Source: Candidatus Heimdallarchaeota archaeon (lineage in GTDB: Archaea > Asgardarchaeota > Heimdallarchaeia > Heimdallarchaeales > Heimdallarchaeaceae). Taken from it: DNA of 8,724 bases. Shown piece after piece: positions 1 through 5,486 of this stretch. Under the pieces are notes generated by a model. The model saw nothing but the letters and a program-made list of their open reading frames with translations, was not told the origin of the DNA and did no database searches. The position numbers and the translations under genes are program-made. The DNA is taken from the NCBI GenBank assembly GCA_030628305.1, contig DAOVRE010000053.1, positions 1-8,724 on the forward strand. Reading direction: 5' to 3'. Within the stretch, counting starts at the first letter, position 1, and each line of letters begins with the position of its first letter.

Positions 1-252
1 AGCCATTCTTTCGTCGACATGAATAAATCTGAAATCATTAATAGGTCGGACATATTCTTTCTCCCAGTCTCTACAAGCTGCCTTCATTAATGATTCTATT
101 ACAGTTTCACTGAGATGTGGCATTGCTGTATGTATACAATCTTGAAGTTTTTCTAGGATTTCAATTTGTCCTTTATTGAGCATTATCTTTCTCGAGCTAA
201 TAAGAGCTGAATTAAGTTTTCCTTGATCAAGCTCAAATGTAACACTCATCAT
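1..252 (-). CDS. hypothetical protein, C-terminus cut by window edge
   Basis: An open frame of 84 codons runs from tandem ATG codons (252 and 249) to the left window edge with no stop, so the C-terminus is missing. The visible part begins MMSVTFELDQGKLNSAL and is mostly charged and helix-prone, with no signal peptide, membrane segment or catalytic motif that I recognise; later it contains a short CRDWEKEY stretch. Support for it being real: the frame is fully open, it starts opposite a divergent gene across a 160-bp gap, and a TATA-like element lies about 24 nt upstream (271-287). A weak GAGGG (261-265) sits 8 nt before the first ATG and could serve as a ribosome binding site if transcription starts further upstream. 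Function unknown; no family assignment is made. Confidence 0.6.
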   Translation of the reverse strand, partial: MMSVTFELDQGKLNSALISSRKIMLNKGQIEILEKLQDCIHTAMPHLSETVIESLMKAACRDWEKEYVRPINDFRFIHVDERMA

Positions 253-270
253 TATTTAAGCCCTCAAAGT

Positions 271-287
271 TATCTATAAACTTTTGC
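271..287 (-). promoter_or_regulatory. putative archaeal promoter (BRE + TATA) for the left-edge gene
   Basis: Read on the minus strand, GCAAAAG (BRE-like, 287-281) is followed by TTTATAGATA (TATA-like, 280-271), centred about 24 nt before ATG 252. That spacing would give a leaderless or nearly leaderless mRNA. A second AT-rich candidate (TTTTAATAT, about 290-299) lies further upstream and would instead leave a short leader containing GAGGG. Confidence 0.45.
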
Positions 288-373
288 TAGATATTAAAAC
301 AGAATATAGCATTTATCATTATTCTAAGTGTATCTAGAAACAACATAGCAAGAGACAATAAAAACAGAACATT

Positions 374-388
374 GGTAAAATATTATAA
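374..388 (+). promoter_or_regulatory. putative archaeal promoter (BRE + TATA) for the COG1751 gene
   Basis: GGTAAAA (374-380, BRE-like) runs into TATTATAA (381-388, TATA-like), centred about 28 nt before the ATG at 413. Transcription would then begin within a few nucleotides of the start codon. No Shine-Dalgarno precedes that ATG, which agrees with a leaderless mRNA. This would be the main promoter of the plus-strand cluster. Confidence 0.5.
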
Positions 389-412
389 GTCAGATATTTG
401 TTACTGTAAATC

Positions 413-964
413 ATGTCTGTACATTTTGAAAAACCTGGTAATTATACAGAAGAAGTACTCAATTTAGTGCAAAAAAAAGTAGATGAGCAAAAAATCCAGC
501 AAGTTATAGTTGCAACAACCAAAGGTAATACTGCTCTAAAAGCTGTTGCTTCCCTAAAAAATTGTAAGATTGTCATTGTCACACATCAAGCGGGTTTTAA
601 GGAACCAGGAGAAATGGAGATTGAAGATAGTATAATCAAGGAGATTGAAGCTAAAGGCATAAAAGTTGTAACAGCGACACATGCACTTGCGGGGATTGAT
701 CGAGCTATAAGAAAGAAATTAGGAACATGGATGACTGTTGAAATAATGGCTCAAACACTCAAAATATTTGGGCAAGGAACAAAAGTGTGTGCGGAGATTG
801 TAGCAATGGCTGCTGATGCCGGTGCAATCTCTCTGGATAATGTTATTGCTGTAGGAGGAACGGGTAGAGGTGCTGACACAGCTTGGGTTATCAAACCAGT
901 TCACACTCACAATTTTTTTAACATGAAATTAATAGAACTAATATGTAAACCTAAAAACAGCTAA
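413..964 (+). CDS. COG1751-type protein, pyruvate kinase C-terminal-like fold
   Basis: A 183-residue soluble protein that matches the archaeal/bacterial family with a pyruvate kinase C-terminal-domain-like fold (COG1751). Features seen: VATTKGNTA (33-41), VTHQAGFKEPGEME (56-69), TATHALAGIDR (87-97), FGQGTKVCAE (119-128), AADAGAI (133-139) and GGTGRGADTAWVIKP (148-162), the run of glycine-rich phosphate-binding-type loops typical of the family; the length is also typical. From recall, structures of archaeal members (A. fulgidus AF0103, M. thermautotrophicus MTH1675) contained bound FMN, but no reaction is established, so neither kinase nor oxidoreductase activity should be assumed. It is not a fragment of pyruvate kinase, since there is no catalytic barrel and the protein begins and ends cleanly. 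It starts at an ATG with a TATA box at leaderless distance, and its stop lies 11 bp before the likely start of the first membrane kinase-like gene, so the two are probably co-transcribed. Confidence 0.85.
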   Translation: MSVHFEKPGNYTEEVLNLVQKKVDEQKIQQVIVATTKGNTALKAVASLKNCKIVIVTHQAGFKEPGEMEIEDSIIKEIEAKGIKVVTATHALAGIDRAIRKKLGTWMTVEIMAQTLKIFGQGTKVCAEIVAMAADAGAISLDNVIAVGGTGRGADTAWVIKPVHTHNFFNMKLIELICKPKNS

Positions 965-975
965 GTGTGATGATA

Positions 976-1683
976 ATGATTTTTGATCCAACACAACTTA
1001 ATTGGGTATTTGTTGTTGTGTCACTCATCGTCGTTTTTCTTACGCTGGGTTCAGTTTATCTATTTGCTTATCTTGATTATGAACGATGGCAAGTTAGAAA
1101 ACTAAGTCACATGATATTGCATGCAGTTCTAGCTTTCTTTCCTTATTTCATAGACAATTTATTCGATATTATAATTACCTTAAGCATAACATTGGTTTTA
1201 CTTCTTGTACTCTCTTTAATACCTCAAATACAATTTATTCCAAAGATTATTGAAAAATGTACAAGGGAAGGGGATAGCAATATGCAAATGGTCATAAATT
1301 CTACTATAACTAGTATAGCTGTCTTACTAATTTACGTGCTTAATTTAGATAGACCATATGTATTTACAGCAGCTTTCCTATCGGTAAGTTTGGGTGATGG
1401 TCTTGGTGAAATGATAGGGAGACCATATGGAAAGATAAAATATCATATTTTTGAAGAACGTTCCTTAGAAGGAACTATTGCGGTGTTTGTTGGAACAGCG
1501 GTTAGTATTTTTGTAGCTTTAGCTATTAACAAGATGCTAGCAGTGGATATATGGTGGAAAATAATTGTAGTTGCTCTACTAGGTACAATCGTTGAAGCAT
1601 GTAACTACAGATTCATGGATAATGTCACATTACCTGCTATAGTTGCACTAATGATGTACTTGCTATTCGAACTACCTTTTTAA
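976..1683 (+). CDS. SEC59/dolichol-phytol kinase family membrane protein, copy 1
   Basis: An integral membrane protein of 235 residues (from ATG 976) with roughly six or seven hydrophobic segments. It carries the signatures of the CTP-dependent polyprenol/phytol/diacylglycerol kinase and phosphatidate cytidylyltransferase-like family (COG0170): RKLSH after the first membrane segment, GDGLGEMIGRPYGK in the middle, RSLEGT shortly after, and VEA...DN...LP near the C-terminus. Such enzymes transfer a phosphate or a CMP group from CTP to a lipid alcohol or lipid phosphate at the membrane; the substrate cannot be read from sequence, and an isoprenoid alcohol is plausible in an archaeon. Start choice: GTG 967, ATG 970 and ATG 976 are all in frame. 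ATG 976 gives MIFDPTQ, matching MMFDPTQ of the neighbouring paralogue, and GTGAT (967-971) could act as a weak SD for it. It follows the COG1751 gene by 11 bp and precedes its paralogue by 47 bp. Confidence 0.82.
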   Translation: MIFDPTQLNWVFVVVSLIVVFLTLGSVYLFAYLDYERWQVRKLSHMILHAVLAFFPYFIDNLFDIIITLSITLVLLLVLSLIPQIQFIPKIIEKCTREGDSNMQMVINSTITSIAVLLIYVLNLDRPYVFTAAFLSVSLGDGLGEMIGRPYGKIKYHIFEERSLEGTIAVFVGTAVSIFVALAINKMLAVDIWWKIIVVALLGTIVEACNYRFMDNVTLPAIVALMMYLLFELPF

Positions 1684-1690
1684 CCAATAT

Positions 1691-1698
1691 TTTATAAT
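1691..1698 (+). promoter_or_regulatory. possible TATA box before the second SEC59-like gene
   Basis: TTTATAAT lies in the 47-bp gap between the two paralogues, centred about 36 nt before the ATG at 1731. It would give a leader of roughly 10 nt. It may be a secondary promoter, or simply an AT-rich spacer in an operon. Confidence 0.3.
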
Positions 1699-1730
1699 CA
1701 AATGGTTACATTGAGTGCTGTAGATGTGCT

Positions 1731-2432
1731 ATGATGTTTGACCCTACTCAGGTGGATTGGATAATCGTTGTTGTATTTGTCCCCCTTTTTTATCTCTCAT
1801 TTTGGTTGCCCTTCATACTAAAACGACTAAAATTTCCAGGGTGGCTTACAAGAAAGAGCAGTCACATTTTAGTGAACGTATCCGTAGCACTTCTCTCCTT
1901 CTGGATGACAAACCTTTTTGATTTCATTATAACATTCTTCACACTACTAGCTATAGTCATAATCACTTCATATATTCCTCAAATAAAGATGATGACAAGA
2001 GTTTACGAGGGAAATTTAAGGGAAGAGGAAAAATCAATATTCTTCACAATAAGCACAGTTCTATGTATTGTAACTTTATGGACTGTAATGTTTGTTTTTC
2101 ATGATTCGAAGTACATTATCATGGCAGCTTATCTTGCCCTAGCCATAGGAGATGGTGCAGGAGAGATGATAGGGAAACCATTAGGCAGGATTAAGTATAA
2201 AGTATTTGTAGAAAAAAGTCTTGAGGGCACAATTGCAGTTTTTGTTGGTATAGCAATTAGCATTGCTATTTCTTTTGCAGTTTATGACATTGTGTTTATC
2301 CCTAATATATGGAAAATATTTGTCATCGCACTAATTGGAACTGGAGCTGAAGCTTTAACTTATGTTGGGCTAGATAATTCAACTGTTCCATTATCAGTAG
2401 CTGTTTCGCTATGTCTCTTAATGCTAATTTGA
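1731..2432 (+). CDS. SEC59/dolichol-phytol kinase family membrane protein, copy 2
   Basis: A 233-residue polytopic membrane protein, clearly paralogous to the gene just upstream: both begin M-x-FDPTQ followed by a Trp and a Val-rich membrane segment, and both share GEMIG and SLEGTIAVFVG. The family motifs are all present: RKSSH (41-45), GDGAGEMIGKPLGR (140-153), EKSLEGT (161-167), AEA (206-208) and LDN...VP (214-220). Like copy 1 it belongs with CTP-dependent lipid kinases or cytidylyltransferases of the COG0170 group, acting in the membrane on an unknown lipid, possibly isoprenoid. Both copies keep the motif residues, so neither looks like a decayed duplicate. They may use different substrates or act together. 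ATG 1731 and ATG 1734 are adjacent and both possible. The 3' end overlaps the convergent methyltransferase gene by 9 bp. Confidence 0.82.
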   Translation: MMFDPTQVDWIIVVVFVPLFYLSFWLPFILKRLKFPGWLTRKSSHILVNVSVALLSFWMTNLFDFIITFFTLLAIVIITSYIPQIKMMTRVYEGNLREEEKSIFFTISTVLCIVTLWTVMFVFHDSKYIIMAAYLALAIGDGAGEMIGKPLGRIKYKVFVEKSLEGTIAVFVGIAISIAISFAVYDIVFIPNIWKIFVIALIGTGAEALTYVGLDNSTVPLSVAVSLCLLMLI

Positions 2433-2993
2433 TGTCTTTTCAGCAGATAGAAGATATGTTCCTTTTGTTAACCTCTTCCAATTAACTGAGAAACCTATTT
2501 CTTGACATTGATTTGTCAATTCTTGGGGAGAGAAAAACACACTACCAAAACGCAATATTTTTTCGAAAATAAATAGAAAGATATTGCCGATATATTTCCT
2601 ATCATAATCTCGTATAATCAATTTACCATTTTCTTTTAGAACCAAATGACTCTCTTGAAGAGTTTCTTTCTGTTTACGAATATGGTGGAGAACATCGTTA
2701 ACGAATATCTGCTTGATAGTGTTTTCACGAAATGGCATAGAATCGCCTGTACCTTGAACTAAGAGTAGATTGCGTGACTTATTTTGAGCTTGCTTAATCA
2801 TCTCAAAAGAACGATCAAGTACAAGACATTCATTGACATAGTTTAAAAATAAAGTTGCTACTCTTCCTGTTCCTCCCCCTAAATCCACGAGTAACTCCTC
2901 CTTAGGGTATGTAAAACCGTCTATAATCTTCTCTAAATCGAACCCTCTTATGATGTGGTCATATCGTCCTGCTATTCGTGAAAAGAGATCCAT
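2424..2993 (-). CDS. class I SAM-dependent methyltransferase, UbiE-like
   Basis: A 189-residue Rossmann-fold methyltransferase of the Methyltransf_11/UbiE type. Seen: an N-terminal LFSRIAGRYD typical of UbiE/MenG-like enzymes; the SAM-binding glycine motif VDLGGGTGR (36-44); the acidic residue after strand 2, D60 in VLDRS; GTGDSMPF (81-88) with D84; VNDVLHHI (98-105), the motif IV region; and GKLIIRDYD (123-131). The C-terminal half is short compared with about 230 residues for MenG, and FFSPQELTNQCQEIGF (153-168) is the usual substrate-side helix. The substrate is unknown: a quinone or other small hydrophobic molecule would suit the family, but the context does not decide. The start ATG has no Shine-Dalgarno; a TATA-like TTTTTAAAATA lies about 25 nt upstream, suggesting a leaderless mRNA. 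Its stop codon lies inside the convergent SEC59-like gene. Confidence 0.83.
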   Translation of the reverse strand: MDLFSRIAGRYDHIIRGFDLEKIIDGFTYPKEELLVDLGGGTGRVATLFLNYVNECLVLDRSFEMIKQAQNKSRNLLLVQGTGDSMPFRENTIKQIFVNDVLHHIRKQKETLQESHLVLKENGKLIIRDYDRKYIGNIFLFIFEKILRFGSVFFSPQELTNQCQEIGFSVNWKRLTKGTYLLSAEKTSN

Positions 2994-3045
2994 TAGAAGA
3001 AAAGAAAAACACTATTTTAAAAAGAATAGGAAAAGACGAAAAATC
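2994..3045 (-). promoter_or_regulatory. T-rich gap: possible terminator of the flavoprotein gene and promoter of the methyltransferase gene
   Basis: On the minus strand this 52-bp spacer is almost purely pyrimidine apart from TTTTTAAAATAG (3012-3023). Several T runs of four to five follow the flavoprotein stop codon, the form archaeal intrinsic termination often takes. The AT core at 3013-3023 is centred about 25 nt before the methyltransferase ATG (2993), so it may be the TATA box of a leaderless transcript. No clear BRE is visible. Confidence 0.4.
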
Positions 3046-4029
3046 TTAACTATCTTCTTCGTCCATTGTTGGCCAAGATTCTTCCTTGTACCAGTAAGGT
3101 TTGCGAATCCTTCCAAACGCATTATGAGCCGCTATTGCTCCTTGTGCTACAGCAATAACTATTAACTGGTATTGTGTTGCAATATCACCGATAGCAAAAA
3201 TCCCTTCAATATTGGTTCGCATTTCTTTATCAACTTTAATGTGTTTACCTTCGGTTTTAAGACCAATATCGTCAAAGACTTCTAAGTTTGTAGACATACC
3301 AACAGCTAAAACACACTTATCTATGTCTATCTCTCTTTTCATGTGAGTATTAACATCTTGTAAGATCGCTTTCTCTAAGAGTTTATCTCCTTTAAGTTCA
3401 GCAATTTGATGTTCGTAAATAATTTCTGCTAAGTTGTCATCAACAATTTGCTTAACTTTTGTTTCTGCTGCTCTGAAACTATCTCTTCTGTGGACGAGAT
3501 ATATTTTTTTAGCAATATCAGCTATCATGTGCACAGCATCTATAGCAGTATCTCCACCACCAACAACTAGAACTTCGGAACCTTTGAAACGGTCAGGGTC
3601 TGTAACAAAGTTATAAACGCCTTTATCTTTTATCTTGAACTTTCTCTCACCAGTTATTCCTAATTCTGCTGGTCTAGAACCTGTTGCAATAACAATACTT
3701 CTAAAATTATATCTTCCCTCATTAGTAATAATAGTAATTACATCATTTTCTTTATCAACATTGATAACTCTCTCATTTCTAATTTCAGCTTGTACTTCAC
3801 GAGCTTGTATGATAAACTCGTCAATTAATCTTTTACTTAGGATACTTGGGGTTCCAGGGTAGTTTTCCAGAATTTTACGTCCATAAAGAGTAGTTACAAT
3901 ACCACCAAGACGCCCACCTTCAAAAACTGTAACTTTAAGACCTTTGTAAGCAGCTATGATGGCAGCTCCTAACCCACCAACTCCACCACCTATAATTCCT
4001 AAATCACCATAATAAACATCATCTGACAT
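3046..4029 (-). CDS. thioredoxin reductase-like FAD/NAD(P) oxidoreductase lacking CxxC
   Basis: A 327-residue two-dinucleotide-fold flavoprotein of the thioredoxin reductase / type-2 ferredoxin-NADP reductase superfamily. FAD site: GIIGGGVGGLGAA (11-23) with E37 at the end of strand 2, ATGSRP (115-120), and the C-terminal GIFAIGDIA (276-284). NAD(P) site: VVGGGDTAIDA (155-165), then HRRDSFRA (180-187), whose arginines normally bind the NADP 2'-phosphate. Classical thioredoxin reductases have a CxxC just before the second GGG motif; here that stretch is GVYNFVTDPDRFKG and the only cysteine in the protein is C239. It therefore cannot carry out ordinary dithiol relay to thioredoxin and more likely passes electrons from NADPH to ferredoxin or another non-thiol acceptor, as YumC-type reductases do. 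Cytosolic. A TATA-like element lies about 27 nt upstream, and the methyltransferase gene follows after 52 bp. Confidence 0.85.
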   Translation of the reverse strand: MSDDVYYGDLGIIGGGVGGLGAAIIAAYKGLKVTVFEGGRLGGIVTTLYGRKILENYPGTPSILSKRLIDEFIIQAREVQAEIRNERVINVDKENDVITIITNEGRYNFRSIVIATGSRPAELGITGERKFKIKDKGVYNFVTDPDRFKGSEVLVVGGGDTAIDAVHMIADIAKKIYLVHRRDSFRAAETKVKQIVDDNLAEIIYEHQIAELKGDKLLEKAILQDVNTHMKREIDIDKCVLAVGMSTNLEVFDDIGLKTEGKHIKVDKEMRTNIEGIFAIGDIATQYQLIVIAVAQGAIAAHNAFGRIRKPYWYKEESWPTMDEEDS

Positions 4030-4050
4030 ATTAACCGGAGAACATAACTC

Positions 4051-4066
4051 ACTAATATTTGTTTTG
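4051..4066 (-). promoter_or_regulatory. putative archaeal promoter (BRE + TATA) for the flavoprotein gene
   Basis: On the minus strand CAAAAC (4066-4061, BRE-like) precedes AAATATTAGT (4060-4051, TATA-like), centred about 27 nt before ATG 4029. No Shine-Dalgarno is present before that ATG, which fits a leaderless transcript starting near the start codon. Confidence 0.45.
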
Positions 4067-4087
4067 CATACGGCATTAGTTCAAAAA

Positions 4088-5434
4088 CTAGCTTAATGTC
4101 TTCAAAACATAGTCCTTAGCTATCATCAAAGCTTTACAATCATCGGAATTATAAGATATGGCTTTTTCCAAAGATTTTACATCATTTCGTAGGTACCAAT
4201 TGTCAAAGAGAATGATACTTGTTGCACCATCAGTTAGAGGTTCATTCCATTGAAATCCTAACCAATTTGCAACATCTTTTAACGTGTAAGTATAAATAGG
4301 GAGAATAATTTTTTCCTTGAAAATATCAAAGAGATCTAGTGAATGATTTTGAATTTTGTGTACTGTATTTCTAGGAAGATTGTATTTATTTACAAGATTT
4401 GTAAAATATTGAGGTTCAGCAGCCGACCAGTGATAAAGGGTATAGTCATCTCCTATGTTTGAAACAAAATCTAAAAACGCTACAATCATTTCTTTTTCTT
4501 CTTCAGGAGAATTAGCTAAAAACGATTTGTATTCAACATCACCATTTTTTCTAATCATACAGCCTATAATCCAAACAAAATCATGATGAGATGAACCTTC
4601 AACATCCACAAACAACTCTATTGGTGATGTAGGAAAAGACATTTTTTTTCTAATTATAGCTTTTTTATCCATTAAGGATTTAGCCTGCAATTGAAAATAT
4701 TCCAGATCTTTTGTAAGAATATCCTCATCTTTCAAAGTAGAAAGATCAGCTGTAGCTAGTGAAGGAATATCAGTAATATCATGAGAAAACAAGACTTTCT
4801 TTACTCTCTTTCCAATACCACTTACTAAAGTTAAATCAAGAGTGTCAGCTGCAAGGTTTCGACAATAGTATCTCCACTCACATACCCTGCACCCCCTTGT
4901 ATAATTTGGAGATATTGATTGTTCTCCAGATTTGAGCTTATAGATTAATGGAAGATCAGAAATCAGTTCAGAAAGATAATTTTCAACATAATATTCAGTA
5001 TCACCGTCTTTTGACCGTATAATGAAATAATTAACAGGACTATCATAAAATTCAGATAAGATATAAGTTGCAAAAGTACCTTCCATCATCAAAGGTTTTC
5101 TTGCACGAGCATTGCTTCGAAAGAATATTGGAACATAGATTGAAGAATCAGAAGAGTTAATGTTGGTTTTTTCTAACTTGTCAACTTTTGAAGCATAACT
5201 TCTATTCCCAATCCAACTTTGATTAATGACACGTTTCGCATTATCTATTGCTATGCAAGTGCTCTTAATTCTGCTTGCAATTTGTTTAAATGTTAATTCT
5301 TTACTCTGACTATCACGCTTGCGTGTCTTCAAAATAGGGTGCACACTCATTTCATCCTCAGGACCATGATAGCTTAGGTAGAGTAGCATAGAACATTTGT
5401 AGAACAAGCGGATGTCATAGTGAGTAATAAGCAT
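4088..5434 (-). CDS. TM0106-family RecB-like/DEDD nuclease protein
   Basis: A 448-residue protein with the architecture of the TM0106-type putative RecB family nucleases (COG2251): an N-terminal Cas4/RecB-like region, a central helix-hairpin-helix-like segment (LVSGIGKRVKKVLFSHDI, about 203-220), and a C-terminal RNase H-like exonuclease domain (about 273-445). Four cysteines expected for a [4Fe-4S] cluster are present: C14 plus CxxCx5C at 182, 185 and 191. The exonuclease domain has FVDVEG (D277, E279), YHWSAAE (334-340), SLDLFD (D367), YTLKDVANWLGF (384-394 region) and YNSDDCKAL (Y428, D432), i.e. a DEDDy-like set. In contrast, the N-terminal PD-(D/E)XK site looks eroded: where I expect (D/E)xK the sequence is YVPIFFRS (F104, R106), and the following QLxxY-type motif reads EGTFA. 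The start is supported by the N-terminal ITHYDI...C...LYL, typical of the family. It could process DNA or RNA; the substrate is unknown. Confidence 0.83.
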   Translation of the reverse strand: MLITHYDIRLFYKCSMLLYLSYHGPEDEMSVHPILKTRKRDSQSKELTFKQIASRIKSTCIAIDNAKRVINQSWIGNRSYASKVDKLEKTNINSSDSSIYVPIFFRSNARARKPLMMEGTFATYILSEFYDSPVNYFIIRSKDGDTEYYVENYLSELISDLPLIYKLKSGEQSISPNYTRGCRVCEWRYYCRNLAADTLDLTLVSGIGKRVKKVLFSHDITDIPSLATADLSTLKDEDILTKDLEYFQLQAKSLMDKKAIIRKKMSFPTSPIELFVDVEGSSHHDFVWIIGCMIRKNGDVEYKSFLANSPEEEKEMIVAFLDFVSNIGDDYTLYHWSAAEPQYFTNLVNKYNLPRNTVHKIQNHSLDLFDIFKEKIILPIYTYTLKDVANWLGFQWNEPLTDGATSIILFDNWYLRNDVKSLEKAISYNSDDCKALMIAKDYVLKTLS

Positions 5435-5443
5435 TGTAGAAGG

Positions 5444-5472
5444 AAAAAAGTTAGCAATCTTAAAAGATTTGC
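5444..5472 (-). terminator. possible hairpin-plus-T-tract terminator after gatD
   Basis: In the 52-bp gap after gatD the minus strand has an imperfect inverted repeat (AATCTT / AAGATT with flanking GC pairs and one bulged base, 5454-5472) followed after four bases by TTTTTT (5449-5444). This resembles an intrinsic terminator for the gatED transcript. The loop is very short and archaeal termination often needs only T tracts, so the hairpin may be incidental; the same bases also make up the candidate promoter of the next gene. Confidence 0.35.
5458..5472 (-). promoter_or_regulatory. possible BRE + TATA for the RecB-like gene
   Basis: On the minus strand GCAAAT (5472-5467) precedes CTTTTAAGA (5466-5458), centred about 28 nt before ATG 5434. 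The spacing again fits a leaderless start. The element coincides with the inverted repeat proposed as the gatD terminator, so only one of the two readings may be right, or the site may serve both. Confidence 0.35.
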
Positions 5473-5486
5473 AAATAAGAGAAAAA

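Noticed and set aside
719..910. Minus-strand open frame of 63 codons inside the COG1751 gene
   Set aside because: It lies wholly antisense to a well-supported gene and its translation is low-quality Ser/His/Asn-rich with no motif; an antisense shadow.
413..964. A broken pyruvate kinase gene (only the C-terminal domain left)
   Set aside because: The length and motifs match the stand-alone COG1751 family, and the gene has its own promoter-like element and clean ends.
2950..3165. Plus-strand 71-codon frame across the methyltransferase/flavoprotein gap
   Set aside because: A Lys/Arg-rich translation of the T-rich spacer on the wrong strand, overlapping two real genes.
3434..3862. Two plus-strand frames (3434-3616 and 3635-3862) opposite the flavoprotein
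   Set aside because: Antisense to a gene with clear FAD and NADP motifs; hydrophobic translations arise from the complement of charged codons.
4051..4080. Inverted repeat ACTAAT...ATTAGT in the flavoprotein upstream gap
   Set aside because: Only six base pairs with an 18-nt loop and no T tract placed to form a terminator; expected by chance in AT-rich DNA.
4088..5434. A cas4 gene or CRISPR-linked nuclease
   Set aside because: The Fe-S cysteine layout is Cas4-like, but the long C-terminal exonuclease domain fits the TM0106 family, and no CRISPR repeats or other cas genes are in the window.
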